From NCBI RefSeq assembly GCF_001029445.1, contig NZ_LDOT01000001.1:62001-126000 (forward strand): a stretch of DNA of 64,000 nucleotides, in the 5' to 3' direction. Every line of letters starts with the position of its first letter. The stretch's first letter is position 1. The position numbers were made by a program, and so were the translations under genes. Of this stretch, positions 50,371 to 58,471 are shown in pieces. A model generated the notes under the pieces. The model worked only from the letters and a program-made list of their open reading frames with translations. It was not told the DNA's origin and did no database searches. Source of the DNA: Photobacterium aquae. Its GTDB lineage: Bacteria > Pseudomonadota > Gammaproteobacteria > Enterobacterales > Vibrionaceae.

Positions 50371-50706
50371 TTAGATCTTTTGGACTGAATCAACATCAAT
50401 TTGTGTGGTCGTCCACTCATTGTCTACTTCACCGCGAATAATCACTTGCTCAACGGGGCTGACATCCACTCCCCGCCAGTCTTCATGGTCAATTTCCACG
50501 TTGATTTCGCCCGTGCTATCTTTGAACAAGTAGGTTTCATGACCCAATGCCTTAATAATATAGCCCTTTAATTCAACCACGGTATCGTCCTGTGCCGATT
50601 GTGCAGCAGCAACAGTATCAATAACTAGGCTGTGAGGGCCGTTAAATGCAGCAAAAACAGGACTTGAAGCCAATAGAACAAGCGATGCCACCAATTGTTT
50701 TTTCAT
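50371..50706 (-). CDS. BOF-family periplasmic OB-fold protein (YgiW/YdeI-like)
   Basis: 111 residues from MKKQLVASLVLLASSPVFAA (signal peptide). The mature part is the bacterial OB-fold: VELKGYIIKALGHETYLFKD, STGEINVEIDHEDWRGVDVS, ERVIIRGEVD-like end (VIIRGEVDNEWTTTQIDVD). These small periplasmic proteins are linked to stress or cationic-peptide tolerance in other bacteria. It lies 16 nt downstream of an outer-membrane barrel gene; the two form an operon. Confidence 0.88.
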   Translation of the reverse strand: MKKQLVASLVLLASSPVFAAFNGPHSLVIDTVAAAQSAQDDTVVELKGYIIKALGHETYLFKDSTGEINVEIDHEDWRGVDVSPVEQVIIRGEVDNEWTTTQIDVDSVQKI

Positions 50707-50722
50707 GATTTTATACCCTAAT

Positions 50723-51370
50723 TTAGAAATAATACGTTGTACCGATATAAAATGATGCCGTGCTAGCAAAGCTGTCCGTCTGGTATTTTGCATTTGCGCC
50801 AATAGCCAATCGCGATAGGATTCTGTATTCGACCCCGGCCGACACCAACGCACCAACACTATCTGTTGTTGACGATGTATGTGACAAGGTTTTGCCATGC
50901 TCAATGTCATCGTTGGCAACCAGTTCGAACTCTTCATATTTACCCGCACTGGCCTTGTACTGGGTGTAAGTCAGGCCAGCTTTTAGTTTGGCCGACCACT
51001 TTTCATTCAGTTCATAGGTATATACAGGTAGCAATGAAATTTGCTTGGCATCGACGGATGAATCCCAATCCAATTCGTGGGTATAAACCTGTCCGTTCAC
51101 CGTGGTCATTCCAAGGTATTTGCTATGGCTGTCACTGAGCTCAAATTGGCTATAGCCAAGCTCAAGGGCCCAAGCATCATTGAAGGCATAACCGACAAAG
51201 CCGCTGGCGATACCGTCTTCCTGCTTGGGATCAAGCTGAATATTGTCGGTGTTGAAGGCTGGCTGGAAATCATGGGTTGTCGTACCCATGCCATACTCTA
51301 CGCCGACGTAAGGTGCAGCGGCGGCAGAGAAAGAGCATGTCACTAACAAGGGCAGCAGTATTTTTTTCAT
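50723..51370 (-). CDS. AcfA-like outer-membrane beta-barrel protein
   Basis: 215 residues. Signal peptide MKKILLPLLVTCSFSAAA, mature start APYVGVEYGMGTTTHDFQPA; alternating hydrophobic strands and C-terminal FYIGTTYYF ending in Phe, as needed for barrel insertion. Length, start and sequence resemble AcfA-family barrels of Vibrio (accessory colonisation factor A). An OmpX/OmpW-type barrel is the alternative. It is followed by a BOF gene. The function in this organism is unknown. Confidence 0.75.
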   Translation of the reverse strand: MKKILLPLLVTCSFSAAAAPYVGVEYGMGTTTHDFQPAFNTDNIQLDPKQEDGIASGFVGYAFNDAWALELGYSQFELSDSHSKYLGMTTVNGQVYTHELDWDSSVDAKQISLLPVYTYELNEKWSAKLKAGLTYTQYKASAGKYEEFELVANDDIEHGKTLSHTSSTTDSVGALVSAGVEYRILSRLAIGANAKYQTDSFASTASFYIGTTYYF

Positions 51371-52359
51371 TTTATTATTCGTGTTGATGAGCTGGTATCA
51401 ATTGTGCCCCAACCCAAGTGAAGAATTCGTGAAGAAATGTCTTCATTTCAGTACACAAAAACGGATGAATGAGCTCCCCCTCAATCAATTGTATAAAAAA
51501 GTTTACATTAAATTGTCATTGATGGTCTTTCTCCCGCATTATCACAAATTCTATGACGAGAGAAATCATCCATTGCCGATTCGAACGGCCCTTGATAAAA
51601 AGCCGGAAAGTCATCCCAAACTACCATTATCTCAATACCAGTAATCGCACAAGGGGCGGCGCTATTCTGTCGGCTATGCAGCATTTTCTGGTATGTTCAT
51701 GCTTTATGGCGGTAATACTGCGGCCTAATACTAGGGAGGGGAGGATGAAAGTACTTTGCAGGAAAAGAAAAGCCGCACCATTGCAGTGCGGCTTGGTTTA
51801 TATCTCTAAGTTTTTGCCTTCGTGTACCTACACAGCACACAGCGGCGTTGGTAATGAATATAAACATGTTGCGGCTTCGCCACTCATTACGTTGAGTATG
51901 CCGTGCCCGATACAGTCATTAATTTAAATCGGACATCATTGGTATTGGCGAAGAAGTATCAATTTTTTGTGTTGCTAACCAAATTGTATCTAGGCCACTG
52001 ACCTAGTGGGTGTTGATTCACATCAACCTGCTTCCTGTACCCTTGAGCCTTGCTGAATACAGCTCATTTCTCCTTTGGCTTTGGTTGAACCAGCTCGTTT
52101 ACAGGTCACAATGTAAATATGGTACTGTTTTCGGCTTTTCGCAACCCGATTTTCCCGTAATTCTGCTGAAGTGTGATCCTTCCTGCAATCTCCATTTTTC
52201 TATCCTATTTCCACTCAAAAACTACCCAGATGAGCAACTTCCGGCACGCTATTTTCATGCACGGAACAGCGATAACTTGATGCCGCCCCATGCCTCCTTC
52301 TGCAACTTGGTATAACATATTGAGGCTTAACGATAACGATTGCGGAACCCGGTTTATCT
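51371..52359. other. Noncoding region between AcfA-like gene and TDT transporter
   Basis: Nearly 1 kb. Short open frames here have no recognisable features. It holds a terminator-like hairpin on the minus strand (51762-51794), the upstream region of the AcfA-like gene, and the promoter of the transporter gene at its right end. Confidence 0.5.
51762..51794 (-). terminator. Leftward terminator-like hairpin
   Basis: Leftward AAGCCGCAC, TGCAATG, GTGCGGCTT then TTCTTTTCC. Nine-bp stem with a T-rich tail leftward and only a weak one rightward. There is no annotated leftward gene upstream (up to 52359), so an unannotated transcript or antisense RNA may end here. Confidence 0.6.
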
Positions 52360-53331
52360 ATGACGACGTTTGCCAAAGCCTTGCTGCATGTCCCCTCGGC
52401 CCAAGCGGCACTCGCGCTCGCCACAACGGGAACCGGGCTGGCATGGTCCCTTTTTATTCCATCCGAAGCCGATTGGATCCGCGGCAGCTTTGCGACCCTC
52501 GGCGCCCTGCTGCTCATTCCTGTATTGCTCAAGTACATCGCTAACCGCCGCCAGTTTTTACAAGATTTACGTCACCCACTCCACGGCAGCCTGATGCCCC
52601 CCATCTCGATGACAATGTTGATTCTGGCCGACTATCTGACATTACTTCATGTGGAAAGCGCCCGCTTACTCTGGTATCCCGCCTTGCTACTGCATTTTTT
52701 CATGATGGGCTATTTCTTCTTCCATCAGTTCCGGCGATTTCGGCTCACCAATATCTACCCGAGTTGGTTTTTATACCCCGTCGGGGCCATCAGCGGAACA
52801 CTGGCCGGCCCACAGCTCGGCCACCATGACTTTGCCTTAGTCATGACCGATATCTGTATTGCTATCTATTTCCTGATGCTGCCGGTAATGCTCTATCGCC
52901 TCTGTTTTGCCGGTCGCCTTCCCCGTCAGGCTCGCCCCACACTGGCGATCATGGCTGCACCTGTTAACCTTGCCCTTACCGCTTATCTCACTAACGTCAG
53001 CGATCCGGATCCCATCCTTACCGGCGCTCTGGCTGGCGTAGGGATCACCATGACTATTCTGGTCTACCTGTGCTATATCAACTTGCTTAAGCAACGGTTC
53101 CAACCTTCGCTAGCCGCACTCACCTTCCCATCGGTGATCAGTGCCGTCGCCCTCGACAGGCTAACCGAATGGCTGAGCAGAGACTATCCCCAATGGGCTT
53201 GGCTGGAACGATTGGGAATTGTTGAGATAGCTGTGGCAACAGCTCTTGTGGGCTGGGTGGGATGGCATTTTATCTGCTACTACTGGCATTCGTTCTCGGC
53301 TCGACACATAGTAAGTGCACACCAACCATAA
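52360..53331 (+). CDS. TehA/SLAC1 (TDT) family transporter
   Basis: 323 residues with about ten hydrophobic helices, for example ALALATTGTGLAWSLFI, ILADYLTLLHVESARLLWYP, IAIYFLMLPVMLYRLCFAG and VEIAVATALVGWVGWHFICY. The first helix and PISMTMLILADYL, then APVNLALTAYLTNV, are characteristic of the tellurite-resistance/dicarboxylate (TDT) family, anion channels or exporters of the inner membrane. The substrate cannot be stated. It is not accompanied by tehB. Confidence 0.82.
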   Translation: MTTFAKALLHVPSAQAALALATTGTGLAWSLFIPSEADWIRGSFATLGALLLIPVLLKYIANRRQFLQDLRHPLHGSLMPPISMTMLILADYLTLLHVESARLLWYPALLLHFFMMGYFFFHQFRRFRLTNIYPSWFLYPVGAISGTLAGPQLGHHDFALVMTDICIAIYFLMLPVMLYRLCFAGRLPRQARPTLAIMAAPVNLALTAYLTNVSDPDPILTGALAGVGITMTILVYLCYINLLKQRFQPSLAALTFPSVISAVALDRLTEWLSRDYPQWAWLERLGIVEIAVATALVGWVGWHFICYYWHSFSARHIVSAHQP

Positions 53332-53474
53332 AGATGAACGAAGGGAATTTGACAAGTTTGTTATGAGAAGCAAAAGGCTTAGACAGATTACTGATAAATC
53401 CCATCTTATACGGCACAACACCCACCGCGTCATATACTTATAGTGAAATTTAGTATTGATGACCGGAGGCTATC

Positions 53475-53861
53475 ATGAAATATCTGGTGTTATCCCTCGC
53501 AATACTTGGCCTCGCTGCTTGTACCGGACAAAACTACGATACCGAACTTGCCCAGGAAAACCAGTGGGAGCAACTAGGGCTCAAAGATGGCGAAACCGGA
53601 CGGCTGATACGTAGCGAAAAAGACCTCGCCCGCCTGCACACTCTCAACGAAAACGCCGTGGCCGAATATAACGTAGGCTACAAAATGGGCATCGAGCAGT
53701 ACTGCCTACCATTCAATACATATAAGCAAGGCAAAAAAGGGACGCAATATACCGGACAATGTCTCAATACCTCCCATGAGCGACTTGCTGTCCAAGGGTG
53801 GGAAACAGGCTATAAAGAGTATATTGCCGAGCACGATATGCTGTGGCTGAACAATGAATAG
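53475..53861 (+). CDS. DUF2799 lipoprotein
   Basis: 128 residues with a lipoprotein signal (MKYLVLSLAILGLAACTG, lipobox LAAC). The mature part has the DUF2799 pattern WEQLGLKDGETGRLIRSEKD, then YNVGYKMGIEQYC and WETGYKEYIAEHD. Widespread in Vibrionaceae and Enterobacteria, function unknown; the protein is expected to face the periplasm. A ribosome site (GGAGG) lies upstream. Confidence 0.88.
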   Translation: MKYLVLSLAILGLAACTGQNYDTELAQENQWEQLGLKDGETGRLIRSEKDLARLHTLNENAVAEYNVGYKMGIEQYCLPFNTYKQGKKGTQYTGQCLNTSHERLAVQGWETGYKEYIAEHDMLWLNNE

Positions 53862-53977
53862 CCACTACTTGTTGGCTCAGGAAGTTGACTCAGGAAACAG
53901 TTACCGCAAACACAGGATTCAATAACGCGTTAAGACATTGCGATGAAAAGATATGATGCATGGAAGCAAATGTGCAG

Positions 53978-54165
53978 ATAGAAAAACGGCCCTGAGCGTA
54001 AGCTCAGGGCCGCATTCCCGTTCCATAATTACCCTGGGTTCCAAGCAGGATAAGCTGGGTGCCCCCAGCAATGTCTAACAAGGCCGTAATCCCCGTTAGA
54101 CATTTCAGCCCCCCCTTACGGGGAAACTTCATATTTGTTGATTTGTGTCTCTCAAATCTGTGTGT
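53978..54165 (-). ncRNA. Candidate leftward small RNA of about 185 nt
   Basis: The minus strand carries a possible promoter (TTTTTG at 54191-54196, 17-nt spacer, GATAAT at 54168-54173), then a chain of stems: CCCC GTAA GGGG; GTCTAAC ... GTTAGAC; GCTGGG GGCA CCCAGC; and a final GC-rich stem with T tail (53982-54012). No ORF is present. It does not match any sRNA I know (not Qrr, RyhB, GcvB, Spot 42 or 6S). Confidence 0.5.
53982..54012 (-). terminator. Strong leftward terminator
   Basis: Leftward CGGCCCTGAGC, TTAC loop, GCTCAGGGCCG, then five Ts and C. An 11-bp perfect stem, with no T run on the other side. It belongs to a leftward transcript although the adjacent protein genes read rightward. 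Confidence 0.85.
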
Positions 54166-54187
54166 AGATTATCACAATATTTTAGTA

Positions 54188-54253
54188 ATGCAAAAATTTT
54201 TTGAATGGTTACTACTTTTTTTGATTCTAATCATCATTAGTAGCGCTTTCTAA
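54188..54253 (+). CDS. Possible small hydrophobic peptide (21 aa)
   Basis: MQKFFEWLLLFLILIIISSA then F and stop: a single strongly hydrophobic helix with short charged start, in the style of type I toxin peptides such as Ibs. It begins 23 nt beyond the start of the candidate leftward sRNA, whose sequence is antisense to the presumed 5' leader of this ORF. There is no good Shine-Dalgarno, so it may be chance; low certainty. Confidence 0.35.
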   Translation: MQKFFEWLLLFLILIIISSAF

Positions 54254-54463
54254 ATTTTAGTTGATATATGCCTTTAAAAAATTTTAATTGTGATATAGGA
54301 AAACATAAGCCATTTTCCTAACTTAGCGCATCATATATCCTCGCGAGCACTAAAATCTTGATGTAAGTTAAGTATCAAGATTACCCCGTGAAATTTAACC
54401 GCAGTTGAATGAACGACCGTATTTATACCACTCACGGTCATTGGTATTACGAGGATAACAAGG

Positions 54464-54979
54464 ATGGATACGTTGCAGATTGCCGAGTTAGGCCACCCAG
54501 TCCTCCGCAAGCAGGCCCGCCCCCTGCCCCCGGAGACCTTCAGCCAGTATGGTGCTTTCTTTACAGCCCTTGAGAAAAAGATGCTATACCACAACGGTGT
54601 CGGTATTGCCGCCCCACAAGTCGGCGAATCAATCAGGGCCTTTATCGTGGCTTCTCGGCCCAACCCGCGCTACCCCAATGCACCGGTAATGGAGCCCACC
54701 CTCATGATCAACCCCGAAATTCTCTGGGCCAGTGCCGATATGGAAAAGGACTGGGAGGGTTGCCTAAGCATTCCAGGGATAAGGGCATTGGTAAGCCGCC
54801 ACAAGCACATCGAGGTACGCTACTTCACACCGGAAGGAGAAGAGATCACGACTCGGCTTGACGGTTTCATCGCCCGCATTTTCCAGCACGAACTGGATCA
54901 CCTCAACGGGCTCGTTTTTCTGGACCGGGCAGATAAAACCGATTACTACAGCGAAAGTGAATACCTGAAACGGGTCTAA
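54464..54979 (+). CDS. def: Peptide deformylase (secondary copy)
   Basis: 171 residues. It removes the N-formyl group from nascent proteins. Motif 1 GVGIAAPQVG, motif 2 EGCLSIPG with the metal-binding Cys, and motif 3 QHELDHLNGLVF with HExxH are all present. The sequence lacks the fmt gene neighbour of the primary def, so this is most likely an additional deformylase. It is followed by a bidirectional terminator. Confidence 0.93.
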   Translation: MDTLQIAELGHPVLRKQARPLPPETFSQYGAFFTALEKKMLYHNGVGIAAPQVGESIRAFIVASRPNPRYPNAPVMEPTLMINPEILWASADMEKDWEGCLSIPGIRALVSRHKHIEVRYFTPEGEEITTRLDGFIARIFQHELDHLNGLVFLDRADKTDYYSESEYLKRV

Positions 54980-55097
54980 CACCCTTCGCTGCATGGCCAT
55001 CACTTCCCCTTTCTCGGCATAGCTCTTTTGATGTCTTGGTATATTCGTATGTTGAAGACACCGATAACCAACCAAACAGGCCCTTTTGGCTAGATAT

Positions 55098-55133
55098 AAA
55101 AAAACGCTGACATGAAATCATGCCAGCGTTTTT
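55098..55133. terminator. Bidirectional terminator between def and the Sel1 gene
   Basis: AAAAACGCTG-A-CATG, AAAT loop, CATG-C-CAGCGTTTTT, one A/C mismatch. A-rich and T-rich flanks on both sides make it work for def (rightward) and for the Sel1-repeat gene (leftward stop at 55154). Confidence 0.88.
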
Positions 55134-55153
55134 CTTCGCTCTTCAGTGTATGA

Positions 55154-56389
55154 CTACGACTTCGACGTATCTGGAGAAACCGGCTCCCATCCCGCCTGCC
55201 AATCCGTTGTTTGGAAAGAAGAAGACGCACTGCTTTCACTACCACTTGAATCAGAGGCAGATTGACCCTCAGACGACTCGCCAGAAAGGCCACTTGCCTC
55301 ATCCGACGAATGAGATGATGCTTTTTGAGAACTCATCGCCTGATTGGAAAAGTCACCCAGTGCCAACGTTTCCAGCTCATCATGTGTAGGACGATAGCCC
55401 TTTCGCTCGTACAGCTTGTCTAGGAAACGAATTACCGACTGAGGTTCGAACGCCGCGCGGTTAATCATCATCTCAACGGTATTGGCAACATTCTGTACTC
55501 CCAATATCGATTCAATGCCAATATGCTGAACCACTTTATCCCGCTCAACTTTCGCCGAAGGGTGACCACTGACATGGGCCTGTGAGAGCCAAATATAAGC
55601 AATGGCATTGTCGTAGGCATCGCCTGCGCCATGCATCTTGGCGACGAGGATCTGTGCTTCCATATCCCTCAGTTCTGCGGCACGCTCCAGCCAATAAACC
55701 GTGCGGGAGCGGCTTTTCTCAACCGCGATACCAGCCTGATAGCAATAAGCCAGTTTCTTGAACGCCCTAACATCCTCGTGCAAGGCCGCTCGGAGACGCC
55801 ACAAAAATGCCTCTTTCTGATCCTTGTCGGCAGCCTGATCGGATAAATACCAATCGCCCAAAAACAGCTGAGCAACCACCAGCTCGGCGTCCGCCGCCTG
55901 ATGGATCAACGCCAAGCCACCCTCGACATCAATATCTGTTCCGTGTCCCTTGATCTTATAGCGGCCAAGCTCAAAGCACGCTTCTGGCACATTACTTTTA
56001 GCTTTTAGCCTCTGCGTCCAATATTCCGATTTTTCCTCGCCATGCGGATCATCAATATCGTGTTTGCACAATCTGGCCATCGCATTCATAGCAATTTCAT
56101 GATCCTGCTCGGCAGCTTTACCATACCAATACAGTGCCTCGCGAATATTGGTAGCCTCATATTCTTTGGCAAGCGACAGCTGGCTTTGCACATGGCCCGT
56201 CTGGGCCTTGAAAATCTTCTCTTCTCTTTCCGCCATCTTGGCTTTTTCCAACACCAAGCGGTACTTTTCGTCCTTGACGCGTTGCTCCTTGGCTTTCTCG
56301 GCCTCGATATCCTGCGCTACGCTATAGCGGTAGATAATCCATCCCAGCAAACCAACAACAATCGCCAACCCGATCAAAAGACTAGTCAT
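55154..56389 (-). CDS. Membrane-anchored Sel1-repeat protein
   Basis: 411 residues. One N-terminal membrane helix (SLLIGLAIVVGLLGWIIYRY), a coiled coil with many Lys/Glu (about 28-68), then Sel1-type repeats (EALYWYGKAAEQDHEIAMNA, PEACFELGRYKIKGHG, AFKKLAYCYQAGIAVEKSRS, YWLERAAELRDMEAQILVAK), and a Ser-rich C-terminal tail (SSDEASGLSGESSEGQSAS). Sel1 repeats mediate protein-protein contacts; the partner is unknown. It is divergent from yiaW-yiaV. Confidence 0.85.
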   Translation of the reverse strand: MTSLLIGLAIVVGLLGWIIYRYSVAQDIEAEKAKEQRVKDEKYRLVLEKAKMAEREEKIFKAQTGHVQSQLSLAKEYEATNIREALYWYGKAAEQDHEIAMNAMARLCKHDIDDPHGEEKSEYWTQRLKAKSNVPEACFELGRYKIKGHGTDIDVEGGLALIHQAADAELVVAQLFLGDWYLSDQAADKDQKEAFLWRLRAALHEDVRAFKKLAYCYQAGIAVEKSRSRTVYWLERAAELRDMEAQILVAKMHGAGDAYDNAIAYIWLSQAHVSGHPSAKVERDKVVQHIGIESILGVQNVANTVEMMINRAAFEPQSVIRFLDKLYERKGYRPTHDELETLALGDFSNQAMSSQKASSHSSDEASGLSGESSEGQSASDSSGSESSASSSFQTTDWQAGWEPVSPDTSKS

Positions 56390-56756
56390 AGTTCCCCTGA
56401 AAAATACACATACATTATTCGACGCCCCCAGTTCAGCCAGAGCGCCAGAACATCAATACCTCCGAACAAGGCAAACCACTTTACACATCGGATCAGATAG
56501 CCTTCCCCATATCATCGGCCGCATTTGCTCTGACTGGAGGCAAAAACAAAAAAATATCCCCTCAGCGCCTTACCCACGCAATTGAGTGCTAGGTTTTAAT
56601 AAGAACGGCAAAAGTATCATTGGCCTCATAACCCACCGCGGCACCCCAAAACAGCATTTTATGAGGGTGAACCACGACGTGAATCGCCGCAGGGTGCTAA
56701 CCGTATGATTCTTGGCTTATATATCAATAAGTAAGGTCTCTTCGCAAGGAGCAAGG
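56390..56756. other. Divergent promoter region of the Sel1 gene and yiaW
   Basis: About 370 bp that must include promoters in both directions. I see no open frame or clear operator. Confidence 0.45.
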
Positions 56757-57140
56757 ATGTTTCTCGACTATTTTGCCCTCGGTTTACTGTGCTTTGTAGC
56801 ACTTGTCTTGTTTTACGGCATTATCGCCATCCACGATATTCCCTATGAGATATCCAAAACCCGCAACCATCCCCACCAGGATGCCATCCACTATGCCGGA
56901 TGGGTCAGCTTGTTTACCCTGCATGCGCTCTGGCCGTTTCTGTGGATCTGGGCCACCTTGTGGCGCGAAGACCGGGGGTGGGGATTTACCAAAATCCAAA
57001 ACGAACAAAACGAACTCCACCATGAAGTACTCAACCTCGCCAAACAGGTTGAGCACCTAACAGAAAAAGTCGCGGAGCTTGAAGTAAAGCAAAGCACCAA
57101 CGGGCACAGCCAAAAACCATCTAGGGGAGATGAACGCTAA
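56757..57140 (+). CDS. yiaW: DUF3302 inner-membrane protein (YiaW-like)
   Basis: 127 residues from MFLDYFALGLLCFVALVLFY with GCAAGGAGCAAGG upstream. Two membrane helices (about 5-24 and 44-65, the second WVSLFTLHALWPFLWIWATL), then a coiled coil (NELHHEVLNLAKQVEHLTEK). DUF3302 proteins are paired with an HlyD-type protein in the yiaW-yiaV arrangement, as here. The stop overlaps the next start (ATG in TAATGG region). Confidence 0.88.
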   Translation: MFLDYFALGLLCFVALVLFYGIIAIHDIPYEISKTRNHPHQDAIHYAGWVSLFTLHALWPFLWIWATLWREDRGWGFTKIQNEQNELHHEVLNLAKQVEHLTEKVAELEVKQSTNGHSQKPSRGDER

Positions 57141-58270
57141 TGGATCTACTGCTCATCCTTACCTATGCGGCGCTCTGCATCGCAATATTTAAAATTTTCA
57201 AGATCCCCCTCAACAAGTGGACGGTACCAACTGCGGTACTGGGCGGAATCATCCTCATCGGCACCTTGATCTTGCTGATGAACTACAACCACCCCCACAG
57301 CAACCTCGGCGGACAGTTCTTTGTCACAACCCCCATTGTGCCGGGCGTACGCGGCAAGGTCATCGAAGTACCAGTTACGCCCAACAGCCAGATCAAAAAA
57401 GGGGATATACTCTTCAAAATCGACCCGACCCCTTATCAGGCCGAAGTCCAGCTGCAACGCGCGGCACTGGCCGAAGCCAAGCAATACGTACTGGGACTGG
57501 AATCAGCCTACCACGCGGCCAGGGCGACAACCTCCCGCGCCCTTGCCGAACGCGATCGCACCCTTACTCAATACCGCCGCTATGAGAAAGGCTTCAAGCG
57601 GGGTGCTTTCACAAAATCCGATGTTGATAACCGCCGCCAGTTCTACCGTAGCGCCGAAGCAGCCCTAACAGCAGCCCGCGCCGAAGAACAACGCGCCAAA
57701 CTGGCCTATGAGTCTGAGATTCTTGGGGAGAACACCACAACAGCCAAGGTCAGAGCACAGCTGGTTCAAGCTGAGTTTAACCTTCAGGAAACCATTGCCT
57801 ACGCACCAACGGACGGCATCGTCACTCAAGTCACCCTCCGTCCGGGTATGATGGCCGTCCCGGTTCCGCTTCGCCCCGTCATGACCTTCATCCACAAAGA
57901 GGAGCAGTTCTTCATTGGCGCATTTCGGCAGAATTCTTTGCTCAGACTAAAGCCCGGATTCAAAGCCGATTTCATCTTCAGGGCCCTGCCGGGACAGACT
58001 TTTCAGGGCGAAGTAGTGGAAGTGCTCCCCGCTATTGGTGAAAGCCAAGTACAGGCCGCGGGCATGCTCTACGGTAGCGACTTACTGCTAAGGCAGGGGC
58101 GACCGCTGGTCAAGCTCAAAATCACAGACGATCTCAGCCAGTATCACCTGCCGCAAGGGGCCAACGTTGAGATTGCCGTTTATTCGGATCGCTTCGAGCA
58201 TGTCTCGGTAATGAGGAAAGTCTTGATCCGGATGAAAAGCTGGCAGAACTACCTGTTCCTCGATCATTGA
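57140..58270 (+). CDS. yiaV: HlyD-family membrane fusion protein (YiaV-like)
   Basis: 376 residues. Two N-terminal membrane helices (LLLILTYAALCIAIFKIF; VPTAVLGGIILIGTLILLMN), a lipoyl-like half (VPGVRGKVIEVPVTPNSQIK, KGDILFKIDPTPYQAEVQLQ), a helical hairpin (AEQRAKLAYESEILGENT-like) and the second lipoyl half (LQETIAYAPTDGIVTQVTLR). It should link an inner-membrane exporter to the outer membrane. Translation is coupled to yiaW. Substrate unknown. Confidence 0.9.
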   Translation: MDLLLILTYAALCIAIFKIFKIPLNKWTVPTAVLGGIILIGTLILLMNYNHPHSNLGGQFFVTTPIVPGVRGKVIEVPVTPNSQIKKGDILFKIDPTPYQAEVQLQRAALAEAKQYVLGLESAYHAARATTSRALAERDRTLTQYRRYEKGFKRGAFTKSDVDNRRQFYRSAEAALTAARAEEQRAKLAYESEILGENTTTAKVRAQLVQAEFNLQETIAYAPTDGIVTQVTLRPGMMAVPVPLRPVMTFIHKEEQFFIGAFRQNSLLRLKPGFKADFIFRALPGQTFQGEVVEVLPAIGESQVQAAGMLYGSDLLLRQGRPLVKLKITDDLSQYHLPQGANVEIAVYSDRFEHVSVMRKVLIRMKSWQNYLFLDH

Positions 58271-58317
58271 TAGATCCTTGATCATTAATAGTGCCTTGAT
58301 CATCGTTCTGCGATCAT
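58262..58317. repeat. GATCAT direct repeats downstream of yiaV
   Basis: GATCAT occurs at 58262, 58280, 58298 and 58312, that is with 18, 18 and 14 bp spacing. The first two units are longer (GATCATTGATAGATCCTT and GATCATTAATAGTGCCTT). The first unit begins in the last codons of yiaV. The repeat is followed by the region preceding sdaA. It may be a regulatory array, or simple repeat expansion. Confidence 0.6.
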
Positions 58318-58471
58318 CCTCATGCTTCCGGCGTATATTGGGCCCTGCCGCTCGATCTCACAGCCAACGGGGGAGATGATCAAAACCGGATGATCCGCAA
58401 CCCTCGGCAGAAATATCGTCTAGGATGATGATAAGCTTTACTGTCCGTGATCTATCCGTCAGGAGCTGGCT

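Noticed and set aside
51381..51927. Short rightward frames of 87 and 124 aa upstream of the TDT gene
   Set aside because: No good ribosome site or domain; the region has terminator-like structure and irregular codon use.
53978..54165. Identification of the candidate sRNA as CsrB/C
   Set aside because: It has stems with GGA near loops, but only three or four such motifs, whereas Csr RNAs have many; no similarity to a known one was recognised.
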